From: Micromonosporaceae bacterium
GTDB lineage: Bacteria > Actinomycetota > Actinomycetes > Mycobacteriales > Micromonosporaceae
DNA: 44,445 bases
Assembly: GCA_020027875.1 (NCBI GenBank)
Contig: JAHRHA010000039.1
Location: forward strand, 1-44,445
Direction of reading: 5' to 3'
Numbering within the stretch: position 1 is the stretch's first letter; each line of letters begins with the position of its first letter. The notes below the pieces were generated by a model. That model saw nothing but the letters and a program-made list of their open reading frames with translations, did no database searches and was not told the origin of the DNA. This document shows positions 8,068-15,904 of this stretch, in pieces. Position numbers and translations under genes: made by a program.

Positions 8068-9748
8068 GTGAAGCCGATTCTGCTTGCGGTTCACGAGGAG
8101 ACTCGTGATCTGGAGATGATTCAACGGGAACTTTTGAGCCGATATGACGCGGACTACGAGATCGTATGTGAACAGTCGGCGGCGTCTGCGCTCGTGCGGC
8201 TCGACCTCTTACGAGTGGCGGGCGCTCAGGTGCTTGTCCTGTTTGCTGCCGATGAGATGACGGCGATGACGGGCATCGAGTACCTGCAGCGGGCGCACGA
8301 ACTGCATCCGCGTGCGCAGCGGGTCCTGCTGATCCCTTGGGGTAACCGGTCGGCGTCCAAGCCGATCCTGAGAGCGGTCTCCCTGGGCCGGATCGATCGC
8401 TTTGCGACCATGCCCGGCCGGTCCCCTGACGAGAATTTCCATCACGTCGTCACCGAACTCCTCCGCGACTGGCAGCAGCAACAGCACGGGACACCCACGG
8501 TGGTTACCGTGGTAGGCGAGCGTTGGGACCCACGCTCGCACGAGGTGCGTGACCTCCTCCAGCGCAGTGGTCTCCCGTTCGCCTTCCATGCCACGGATTC
8601 CGACGAAGGACGGGCACTGCTGCACCAGGTCCAGCGCCCCACTGGTCCGTTCCCGGTGTTCATCCGCTTCGACGGTCAGGCGCTGATCAATCCCACGAAT
8701 GAGGAGGCGGCGGTAGCCCTCGGCGTTCGGCACAGCTCCGAGGAAGGCGTCTTCGACGTCGTCGTAGTGGGTGCCGGACCGGCTGGATTGTCCGCCGCCG
8801 TCTACGGCGCTTCGGAAGGACTGCGCACGATCGTCGTCGACCGAGAGACGATCGGTGGCCAGGCCGGCACGAGTTCACTCATCCGCAACTATCTGGGCTT
8901 CCCGCTCGGGATCGGAGGTGCCGAGCTGTGCAGCCGGGCCCTCGACCAGGCCTGGTCATTCGGAGCGGAAACGTCCGTGCTGCGCCGGGCCACCGATCTG
9001 CGCGCAGACGGCACCGACCGTATCGTGGTTCTCGCGGACGGAACGGAACTTGCGACCCGTGCCGTTGTCCTGGCGATGGGGGCGAGCTACCAGCGCCTTG
9101 GCATCCCCAGCCTCGAGTCGCTCGTCGGGGCGGGTGTTTTCTACGGCGGGGGAATTACCGAGGCCCAGGCGATGGAGGGACAGCTGGTTTACGTAGTCGG
9201 CGCGGGCAACTCAGCCGGCCAAGCCGCCATCCATCTGGCGAAATATGCAGAACGCGTGACGATGATTGTCCGCGGCGGCGCGGTCGGCGCGAGCATGTCG
9301 GACTACCTGGTGACACTGATCGCCGCCACCGAAAACATCGATGTGTGGCTGTGCACAACAGTCATCGACGGCCATGGGGCCGGGCGACTGGAGGAACTAG
9401 TTCTACGGGACAGCAACACAGGGAAAGCCCGAACCGTCCCCGCGGCTGCGCTGTTCGTCCTCATCGGAGCACAGCCTCACACCGGGTGGCTACCTAGCAG
9501 CATCGAACGGGACCAACGCGGCTTCGTTCTCACCGGCGAGAACCTCCTGCCGGCCAGCGTCACCACTGGGGCGGCAGCCGCGGCCGCCCCTCTTGCTTGA
9601 GACAAGCATGCCCGGCGTGTTCGCGGCCGGCGACGTCCGACTCGGCTCAGTCAAACGCGTAGCGTCCGCGGTCGGGGAGGGCGGTATCAGCATCCGATCG
9701 GTGCACCAGTACCTGGCACACCTCCGCGAATCGAAGTCAGAAGCTTGA
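8068..9748 (+). CDS. Receiver-like domain fused to thioredoxin-reductase-like FAD/NAD(P) oxidoreductase; 3' frameshift
   Basis: I use the GTG at 8068, with GGAG 7 bases upstream. Residues 1 to about 130 resemble a response-regulator receiver (ILLAVHEETRDLEMI; VLVLFAADEMTAMTG). A thioredoxin-like linker follows (VVTVVGERWDPRSHEVRDLL). From about 230 comes the reductase: FDVVVVGAGPAGLSAA (FAD site), GGQAGTSSLIRNYLGFP, and VVGAGNSAGQAAIHLAKYA (NADPH site). Where thioredoxin reductases carry the CxxC pair, this protein reads GVFYGGGITEA, so the classic redox disulfide is absent. The frame stops at 9600, but an extra G in the GGGG run at 9568-9571 explains it: one base over, the sequence continues LLLETSMPGVFAAGDVRLGS and ends at 9746-9748, restoring the second FAD-binding motif. 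It is either a sequencing error or a recent inactivation. Confidence 0.85.
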
Positions 9749-9870
9749 CCATCACCGACTGGCAGTGGCTGTCGGCGATCCTGGCCGCACCGGTCGCGTG
9801 CAGCGGGTGGCCGTTCCATCAGGCCGCCTGGGCGAACCTGCGCCATCGGGCGGCCAAGCCTCATCGTCGC
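9745..9870 (+). pseudogene. Copper P-type ATPase (CopA-like) fragment
   Basis: TDWQWLSAILAAPVACSGWP followed by FHQAAWANLRHRAAK matches the region just before the transduction domain of heavy-metal P1B ATPases (WQWLSLILATPVVxWGGWPFHxAAxxNLRH). Only about 40 residues remain. Just downstream SLIVAVNALA resembles the C-terminal end of such pumps, which would imply a very large internal deletion; that second part is uncertain. The fragment abuts the shifted end of the reductase gene. Confidence 0.6.
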
Positions 9871-10109
9871 GGTGAACGCGCTGGCCTCAAGGGACTGCGC
9901 CTGCCGACCACCGCAGCTGCGGAACCCGCCCCGCATACCAACGGTGGTTAGTCCCCGAGCCGAGCAGCCCGGCCCGCGGCGGCCGCGCGACGAGACTGCG
10001 GGCTGGTGCCGGCACGGGAGAGGGCCAACCGCTCCGCCCGCACTGTTGTCGACCATCGCATACGCCTAGATGCATGAGTCCAAAGTAGATGTAGGGCAGC
10101 GGTGCCGGC

Positions 10110-10300
10110 ACGGGGGCGGGTGGGGGCCTGCTCAGCGCACTGGCCGTCGGGTGCCCCGTGTACATCAAAGTGGTCGTCGCGATGCCGGGGTCGCCGGTGC
10201 GATGCAGTGGTGGGCGCCCGCTGCAGCCGCTGCTGGGCGTCGCGTCGGTTTAGCTGCTGGGCTGGGCATTGCGTACTCGGCGCCGGCTGCTGGAGCGCCA
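10110..10300 (+). pseudogene. Small membrane protein remnant (GCPVCNK-type)
   Basis: The frame reads GLLSALAVGCPVYIKVVVAM, then in another frame GVAGAMQWWAPA, back to PLQPLLGVASV, an in-frame TAG, and LLGWALRTRRR. I know a family of small actinobacterial membrane proteins with GCPVCNK followed by SGAMxWFAPLQPLLxVASxxLLxxAL; the conserved Cys-Asn is replaced by Tyr-Ile here. Two compensating shifts plus a stop mark it as dead. The function of the family is unclear to me. The rest of 9870-10580 shows no other gene beyond the fragment at 10340-10420. Confidence 0.45.
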
Positions 10301-10339
10301 TCCGCCGCCGCTGGTGGCGGCCGCACCGAGATTTGAGCT

Positions 10340-10420
10340 GTGCGTGCTCTGGTCGGTCCAATGCGGGTTCGACCATGCCCCGTCGAGGGTCAAGAAGGTG
10401 CTCACGATCAGCTTTCTCAT
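10340..10420 (-). pseudogene. RibD/dihydrofolate-reductase-like N-terminal fragment
   Basis: A leftward ATG at 10418-10420, with AAAGGACATGAGAG upstream, starts MRKLIVSTFLTLDGAWSNPH, the typical first strand and loop of the RibD C-terminal / DHFR-like family (compare MKVTLTTFLSVDGVMQGPGG of the intact gene at 21951-22565). Similarity is lost after about 25 residues, where a different remnant on the other strand begins. Confidence 0.55.
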
Positions 10421-10581
10421 CTCTCATGTCCTTTCGATCGGATGCCCGGCTTGAGTTAACTGGATCGAGTAGTCAGCCATTCATGAGACGCACCAACTAG
10501 CTCCTCACTCGGCAGTCGACGAGCCTATGGCCAGGGAACGTGCACTGGCCCGGGGAAACAGGTGGCGGATAGGGTTCTTCC

Positions 10582-11562
10582 ATGAGTAGATCGCTTCCGA
10601 TTGTCGACGTTACGCCGCTGCAGGCCGATGCCGACACGACTGGGGTGGCACGCGAGATCGAGGCGGCGTGCCGTGCCAGTGGATTCTTCTATGTCACTGG
10701 CCACGGCGTACGACCGGAGCTGCTGGAGCGGCTCGACGCGGCTGCCCGCGAGTTCTTCGCGCTGCCGGAGCAGGAGAAGCTCGAGATCGCTATGGCTCGG
10801 GGCGGCCGGGCGTGGCGGGGGTACTTTCCGGTCGGCGGTGAGCTGACGTCAGGCCGCCCTGATCTTAAGGAGGGCCTCTACTTCGGCGCCGAGCTGGCCG
10901 CGGACCATCCGCGGGTACGGGCGGGCGTGTCGCTGCATGGCCCCAACCTGTTTCCCCGCCAGGTGCCACACCTGCGCGAGGCGGTGCTCGACTATGTAGC
11001 GGCACTCACCGACGCGGCCCAGACTGTGCTCCAAGGTGTCGCACTCAGTCTGGATCTGGAGCCGCGCTACTTCGAGGACAGCTACACGGCCTCGCCGACG
11101 GTCCTGTTCCGCATCTTTCACTACCCGCCACAGGAGGCCGACCACGACGGCTGGGGGGTCGGTGAGCATACGGACTACGGGCTTCTCACTCTGCTCGCCC
11201 AGGACACCCATGCCGGCCTGCAGGTGCACACGCCAGAGGGGTGGGTCGATGCTCCGCCGATCCCCGGCACGTTCGTTTGCAATATCGGCGACATGCTGGA
11301 CCGGCTCACGGGCGGCTACTACCGGTCGACCCCACACCGGGTCCGCAACCTAACCGGCGAGGAACGGCTGTCGTTCCCGTTCTTCTTCGATCCCGACTTC
11401 ATCGCGGAGGTCCCGGCGCTGCCGGGCCGGGCCCAGATGGATGCCGGCGGTCGCCCCCGGTGGGACGGTGTCGACCTGCAGGCCTTCACCGGCACGTACG
11501 GGGACTATCTGCTGGGTAAGGTCGGCAAGGTGTTTCCCCAGCTGCGGGCCGACGTGCTGTGA
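10582..11562 (+). CDS. 2-oxoglutarate/Fe(II)-dependent oxygenase, isopenicillin N synthase-like
   Basis: This 326-residue enzyme carries both family domains: the N-terminal DIOX_N segment ([15 protein letters not shown]) and the Fe(II)/2OG domain with [18 protein letters not shown] (His and Asp ligands), [12 protein letters not shown] (third His), and [12 protein letters not shown] (Arg and Ser binding the 2OG carboxylate). Families of this kind hydroxylate, desaturate or cyclise small molecules, or make ethylene. The substrate is not predictable and no biosynthetic cluster surrounds it. The start at 10582 is the only sensible ATG; a weak GGGTTC precedes it. Confidence 0.9.
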   Translation: MSRSLPIVDVTPLQADADTTGVAREIEAACRASGFFYVTGHGVRPELLERLDAAAREFFALPEQEKLEIAMARGGRAWRGYFPVGGELTSGRPDLKEGLYFGAELAADHPRVRAGVSLHGPNLFPRQVPHLREAVLDYVAALTDAAQTVLQGVALSLDLEPRYFEDSYTASPTVLFRIFHYPPQEADHDGWGVGEHTDYGLLTLLAQDTHAGLQVHTPEGWVDAPPIPGTFVCNIGDMLDRLTGGYYRSTPHRVRNLTGEERLSFPFFFDPDFIAEVPALPGRAQMDAGGRPRWDGVDLQAFTGTYGDYLLGKVGKVFPQLRADVL

Positions 11563-11614
11563 CTGGAGGCGCTGGTGCGAGCCGCGCGGCGTAGGACTAT
11601 TGCGGCGGTGGGTG

Positions 11615-12097
11615 ATGAGCCTCGACGCGCCGTGGAGCAGGAACGGAGGCGAGTCGGTGGCCGTTATTCCGCAGGCGTATCCACTGTGGCTGGCAGAGAA
11701 GCGTGACGTGGAGATCCGCGCCGGCCGAATCCTCGGCTGGCGGATCACGGAGTCGATCGAAAAAGGCCTGCCTGGCCCTTCAGCGTCCAATCCGATCGTG
11801 GCGTTCACGACGCAGGAAGGGCTACTGATGGAGATAGACGCGCCACAGAGCCCGTTGGTCTTCGTCGCGGACACGCGGGAGGAGGCGCTGGCTGCGGCGC
11901 GTCAGTTGGCCGCGCCGACAACCGGATTCGCACCACAGGTGGACGATGAGGTAGGCGACTCGCACCCGCCGGACGCGCGCTCCCGGGTTCAGGCCCGGCG
12001 TCGGCCAACCCTGCGGAACATGACCACCGAACCGTCCAGTTCGGACGCCGGCCCGGAAGTTCCACCGGCTCGACGCAGGTCCCACACCGCGCGCTGA
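11615..12097 (+). CDS. Hypothetical protein
   Basis: From the ATG at 11615 the frame reads SLDAPWSRNGGESVAVIPQA, WLAEKRDVEIRAGRILGWRI, NPIVAFTTQEGLLMEIDAPQ and FVADTREEALAAARQLA. The first 100 residues have balanced composition and look coding; the last 50 or so are Arg/Pro-rich and may be a replaced tail. No family recognised, no membrane span. It starts 50 bp after the oxygenase gene and could be co-transcribed with it. Confidence 0.5.
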   Translation: MSLDAPWSRNGGESVAVIPQAYPLWLAEKRDVEIRAGRILGWRITESIEKGLPGPSASNPIVAFTTQEGLLMEIDAPQSPLVFVADTREEALAAARQLAAPTTGFAPQVDDEVGDSHPPDARSRVQARRRPTLRNMTTEPSSSDAGPEVPPARRRSHTAR

Positions 12098-12120
12098 GCC
12101 CTCGGCACGTAAGCCTGGAT

Positions 12121-12654
12121 GTGACAGGAGATAGCGGTGAGCTTCTCCGTACGCACGGCAGTCAACGAGCCTTCATCGTCGCCGCGATCCTGGTAGTCGC
12201 GGGAGCGGTATCGGGTCTCCTATCCGGAGTCCGATTGCGATCAACCGTCGCCGGCCCGGCCGGCCTCGGTGCCGCGGCCACCCTGGCACTGGGTACGTCG
12301 CTGATGCTTCCGGACATCGACCGGCAGTTCGGACAGGGTGGATTGGCGACCACTTCGCCTGCCTACGGCCTCTACTTGACAACGGCGGTTCTGCTGTTGC
12401 TGGGACTGGGCAACCTTGCCCTTGCTAGGCGACGACCTCGCGCCCTCCTCGCCCGCCGCTCCGCTGGGCCGGGTCAGCGTGAGGCGCACGGGCCGGGAGC
12501 ACCGACCGAGACCCGAGCCAACGCCTCGCGCTCGCCGGAGCGGACGATCACCCGCACGCATGCCGGCATGTCGACGAGGTATCCGCCGGCGAAGACGATG
12601 CAGGCAGGCCCCGCACATAACGGTACCCGTACCGCCTCACCCTCCGCGTCGTGA
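12121..12654 (+). CDS. Hypothetical membrane protein, possibly decayed
   Basis: The frame from GTG 12121 contains three hydrophobic segments: about residues 17-34 (AFIVAAILVVAGAVSGLL), 43-62, and 82-100 (YGLYLTTAVLLLLGLGNLAL), consistent with a small membrane protein. A better ribosome site (AGGAG, followed by GTG at 12137) lies in a different frame, which suggests a frameshift near the 5' end. Beyond about 12440 the translation becomes Arg/Ser/Thr-rich and is probably not native; a leftward fragment fits that DNA better. No family recognised. Confidence 0.4.
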   Translation: MTGDSGELLRTHGSQRAFIVAAILVVAGAVSGLLSGVRLRSTVAGPAGLGAAATLALGTSLMLPDIDRQFGQGGLATTSPAYGLYLTTAVLLLLGLGNLALARRRPRALLARRSAGPGQREAHGPGAPTETRANASRSPERTITRTHAGMSTRYPPAKTMQAGPAHNGTRTASPSAS

Positions 12655-12656
12655 CC
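12474..12656 (-). pseudogene. Possible C-terminal fragment of an unknown protein
   Basis: Read leftward, this DNA gives VRVPLCAGPACIVFAGGYLV then DMPACVRVIVRSGEREALAR and VSVGAPGPCASR before a stop. The composition (paired Cys, alternating hydrophobics) is more protein-like than the overlapping rightward frame. No start or upstream continuation is visible. Low-confidence call. Confidence 0.25.
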
Positions 12657-12876
12657 TTTCTGCGGCCACCCAAGTCGGGCGCGGTGGCCGGCGTACCGGG
12701 CGTCGAGTCTGCCGGAATCCGCCCCGTGCCAGGCGACAGTATTGGAGAATGCATGGTGGCTGCCTTCGGGAGGTGGCGTCACCACGACGAGTGCGAGGCG
12801 CACAAGCGGTGGCCGTGCTGGCCGCCCCCACCGCTCTGGTCCTTCCGCAGCGGCGCAGCTGACCAAGGAGAAGGAG

Positions 12877-13299
12877 TTGGATCCCACAAAGAACGCACGC
12901 ACGCGACGACCGAGCAGATCAGGCCGATCGCGAGCCGCGACCGGCCTGACCGCCGCGTTGTTGGGCTTGGTCGCGTTGACCGGCTGCGGGGACTCAGGCT
13001 CCGGCACACACGAATCGACACCGTCCGCGCCGACCAGCGTGACTGCCACCGGCAATGTGGAGGTGGTCGTTAAGAACTACACGTTCACCCCGACGAACGT
13101 GTCTATCCCCGTTGGCGCGACCATCACGTGGAAGTTTGAGGACTCGGTCCAACACAACGTCACCGCGAGCGACCAGTCGTTCAAGTCGGCTGATCTCAGC
13201 AGCGGACAGACCTTTGCCATGACATTCACCAAGTCGGGGACCTTCCCCTACACATGCACCATCCATCCGTACATGACCGGCACGATCACCGTCCGATAG
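12877..13299 (+). CDS. Cupredoxin-domain lipoprotein (plastocyanin/amicyanin-like)
   Basis: I place the start at TTG 12877 because AAGGAG sits 6 bases upstream (12865-12870); the open frame begins at 12742. The N-terminus is basic, then hydrophobic, ending LLGLVALTGC, a lipobox, so the mature protein is anchored outside the membrane. A Ser/Thr-rich linker precedes a single cupredoxin domain: VVVKNYTFTP, GATITWKFEDSVQHNV (first His ligand) and GTFPYTCTIHPYMTG (Cys, His and Met ligands). All four type 1 copper ligands are present. It probably carries electrons or copper at the cell surface. Its genomic partner is unknown. Confidence 0.88.
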   Translation: MDPTKNARTRRPSRSGRSRAATGLTAALLGLVALTGCGDSGSGTHESTPSAPTSVTATGNVEVVVKNYTFTPTNVSIPVGATITWKFEDSVQHNVTASDQSFKSADLSSGQTFAMTFTKSGTFPYTCTIHPYMTGTITVR

Positions 13300-13317
13300 C
13301 AGCCGCACGTGGGCCGG

Positions 13318-13660
13318 GGGCGTGGGCGCGATCAGCACCCACCTGCAGCGCGGCTGTGGGAGCCAACTCACCGTCGCTCATGAGCTGCGGAAGACCGCTG
13401 CGCAGGGAGCAGCGACATCCGTGCTGCTGGCCACCTCACTGCTGCTCGACGCCGTCGGTGGCCGCTACTTCAGCGACTGCAATGAGGCAGCATTGGTCGA
13501 CCACGGTCCCAGCGACCTCTCGGAGCGCTTCAGGTCCGTCGCACCTTACGCTCTCGATCCCGACAACACGCTCTCGATCCCGACAACGCCGACCGCCTCT
13601 GGGAAACGTCGCTCCGGTCAGTCGCTGGCCGACGGTCGGGTGGTGGGGGCCGAGCTTGAT
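13318..13660 (+). pseudogene. Short-chain dehydrogenase C-terminal remnant
   Basis: GAISTHLQRG, AAQGAATSVLLATSLLLDAV, GGRYFSDCNEAALV and APYALDPDN match the last third of retinol-dehydrogenase/protochlorophyllide-reductase-like SDRs (GAATSVLLATSPxLxGxGGRYFEDCNEA...YALDPxNAxRLWxxS). A 20-bp tandem duplication then shifts the frame; one frame over it resumes ADRLWETSLRSVAG as expected. The cofactor-binding and catalytic (YxxxK) parts are missing. Confidence 0.7.
13548..13587 (+). repeat. Perfect 20-bp tandem duplication
   Basis: ACGCTCTCGATCCCGACAAC occurs at 13548-13567 and again at 13568-13587 with no mismatch. Its length is not a multiple of three, so it breaks the SDR frame between YALDPDN and ADRLWE. 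Perfect identity suggests a recent slippage event. Confidence 0.95.
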
Positions 13661-13890
13661 GGCCCCGCTCGGCGACGGTGTCGGCGCGGCCTAGGCGAGG
13701 TCGACGACCGCGGCGCATCGAGGAGTGGTTACGGTATGAGGTGATCGAGAGCTCACGGTGGAGCCGGCCACGACGCTTATCGTCCGGGAAGGCACCGCAC
13801 CGCCAGACGCGGAGGACGCATGACGATGGAAGCCGTTGGCTACAGCCGACGCAGGTCTGCAGGCTCAGCTTCGGACTGTCGGCGGTCGGC

Positions 13891-15102
13891 ATGACCGAGC
13901 GACAGCTTCCTCGATGGTCCGAGCTCAAGCCGCTGCTGCGCCCGAAGCCGATCACGCTCGACGCCACGAAGCGGCGCCTGGACAGGGCGCTCACCATCGC
14001 GGACCTGCGCACGATCGCGAGGCGCCGGACGCCACGCGCGGTATTCGACTACACCGACGGCGCCGCCGAGCAGGAGATCAGCCTGGTACGGGCGCGGCAG
14101 CTGTTCCACGATCTCGAGCTGCGCCCATCTGTGCTACGTGATGTATCAGCGGTAGACACGACCACGTCGATGCTGGGGCGTCCGTCGCGGTTGCCGTTCG
14201 CGTTCGCGCCGACCGGGTTCACCCGGTTGATGCACCACGAGGGGGAACGTGCGGTCGTGCGCACGGCGCAGCGGTACGGCATTCCGTACGCGTTGTCCAC
14301 ATTGGGCACAACATCGATCGAGGATGTCGCTGCGGCGGCGCCGGCCGCGCGCAAGTGGTTCCAGCTCTACGTCTGGAAGGACCGCGCCGCCGCGGAAGAT
14401 CTCATGTCGCGCGCGAAGGCGGCGGGGTACGAGGCGCTCGTCCTGACCGTTGACGTCCCGGTCGCGGGTGCGAGGCTACGGGACAAGCGCAACGGCTTCT
14501 CCATTCCTCCCTCGCTGACGTTGCGGACAGTGCTCGACGCGAGCCGTCACCCCGTGTGGTGGGCCAACCTCCTGACCACCAAGCCGCTCACGTTCGCGTC
14601 GCTCAGCACGTGGCACGGCACCGTTGCCGAGCTGCTGGACAAGCTCTTCGACCCGACGATGACGACCGCGGACCTGGAGTGGTTGCGCAGCTTCTGGGAC
14701 GGACCGCTGGTGATCAAGGGGATCCAAACCGTCGAGGACGCCGTACGTATGGTGGACGCCGGGGCCGACGCAATCGTGCTGTCCAACCACGGCGGCCGCC
14801 AGCTAGACCGCGCGCCGGTGCCGCTGCGGTTGCTGCCCGATGTTGTAGACGTGGTAGGGGATGGCACCGAGGTCTGGGTGGACACCGGCATCCTCAGCGG
14901 CGCCGATGTCGTCGCCGCTATCGCGTTGGGCGCCAGCGCGGCGTTGGTCGGCCGGGCCTACCTCTACGGCCTCATGGCCGGGGGCGAGCGAGGCGTAGAG
15001 CGGGCCGCCGAGATACTGGCTGGCGAGGTAGGCCGGACGATGGCCCTGCTGGGCGTGGCCAATGTCGGGGAGCTTGGCGCGCAGCATGTCCGGCTGCCTT
15101 AG
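13891..15102 (+). CDS. FMN-dependent alpha-hydroxyacid oxidase/dehydrogenase (LldD-like)
   Basis: The 403-residue TIM-barrel flavoprotein has the full signature of the family: [12 protein letters not shown] (active Tyr region), [41 protein letters not shown] (Arg), PLVIKGI (flavin-binding Lys), [13 protein letters not shown] (catalytic His and Arg), [20 protein letters not shown] and [13 protein letters not shown] (phosphate-binding). Such enzymes oxidise L-lactate, glycolate, mandelate or, in mycofactocin loci, unknown substrates; no mycofactocin gene is nearby. ATG 13891 fits the family's usual N-terminus; the open frame begins earlier at 13678 without similarity. Confidence 0.92.
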   Translation: MTERQLPRWSELKPLLRPKPITLDATKRRLDRALTIADLRTIARRRTPRAVFDYTDGAAEQEISLVRARQLFHDLELRPSVLRDVSAVDTTTSMLGRPSRLPFAFAPTGFTRLMHHEGERAVVRTAQRYGIPYALSTLGTTSIEDVAAAAPAARKWFQLYVWKDRAAAEDLMSRAKAAGYEALVLTVDVPVAGARLRDKRNGFSIPPSLTLRTVLDASRHPVWWANLLTTKPLTFASLSTWHGTVAELLDKLFDPTMTTADLEWLRSFWDGPLVIKGIQTVEDAVRMVDAGADAIVLSNHGGRQLDRAPVPLRLLPDVVDVVGDGTEVWVDTGILSGADVVAAIALGASAALVGRAYLYGLMAGGERGVERAAEILAGEVGRTMALLGVANVGELGAQHVRLP

Positions 15103-15113
15103 CCTGCGCCGGC

Positions 15114-15321
15114 TCCACCCCGCGCGAACTCGACGTCCTCCGCGAGATGGCGCAGGCGCGGGGACGCTGGGATCGCTACGCAACTGTCACTGTCGGAGTC
15201 CTCAGTGGAGAAGCACGTCAATGCGATCTTCAGCAAGCTGGGTCTGAACTCTGAGCATCTGGTGCATCGCCGCGTAACGGCCGTCCTGACCTTTCTGCGC
15301 GAGGCTGGCCTGAGTCGCTGA
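15114..15321 (+). pseudogene. LuxR-type regulator HTH remnant, frameshifted
   Basis: STPRELDVLREMAQAR in one frame, then after a one-base shift AGIATQLSLSESSVEKHVNA followed by IFSKLGLNSEHLVHRRVTAV and LTFLREAGLSR, ending in TGA. This is the C-terminal LuxR/GerE helix-turn-helix of a NarL-type response regulator (TPRELDVLxxMAxGxSNxxIA...SVEKHVxxIFxKLGL). The receiver domain is absent; the remnant begins right after the oxidase stop codon. Confidence 0.8.
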
Positions 15322-15365
15322 CTGGGTTGATCGGTGCTCTGACCGTGGAAAGTCGGTCGGGGTGC

Positions 15366-15904
15366 TAGTGGTCACCCCGTTGGTTCACCGGGGGTCGGGT
15401 CGGTGCTGGCTCCTGTTGGTTGGTATCTCCGGTGCATTACGCGGAGTGACCGGGAGCAGCGACCTCGACCGTAGACTTTGACCGTCGTTTGCTCTGCTCA
15501 CTCCGAGGCAACACCGCGTTGAGCTGGGACTTCGCCTATGCACGATTTACATCTACCGTCACTGATGTGACGTAGGGTTGCCGGAACTTGGCCGCATGCC
15601 GGTCGCACGCAGAGATGGCTCGTCGCGGCCGCATCGCTCGGTCACGATGGGTGGTTCAACACCGCTCCGACCTCGCGCGCCCCGGCGCCGGTAGCACAGT
15701 GTTACATCTACGACGGTCAACGCGATGGGCATACGGGCAAGGCCGCAGCTCAAGGCGGTGTTGCCTCCGAGTGAGCAGAGCAAACGGCCCCCAAGGTTTG
15801 TGGTCGAGGTCCCGGCTTTCCATCACCCTGCGCAACTGCTGCGAGATACCAAACCAGGGGACCGGCGCCGGTCCGACCCCGACGAACTGACGGGGCAACC
15901 ATTA
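15366..15904. mobile_element. TA-flanked fold-back (MITE-like) element, copy 1
   Basis: The element proper is 15368-15902 (535 bp), bordered by TA on both sides (within CTAG on the left, TTAG on the right). Its termini are imperfect inverted repeats: left GTGGTCACCCCGTTGGTTC, right (inverted) ATGGTTGCCCCGTCAGTTC, 15 of 19 matching. Each half is an arm of about 165-217 bp that resembles the other in inverse orientation, both carrying the core GAGCAGAGCAAACG. No transposase is encoded. Features fit a non-autonomous element of the IS630/Tc1-mariner type, which duplicates TA and often targets CTAG; family assignment is inference. It matches the element at 39287-39751 along its length, with about 75 extra bases in the centre. 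Confidence 0.75.
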
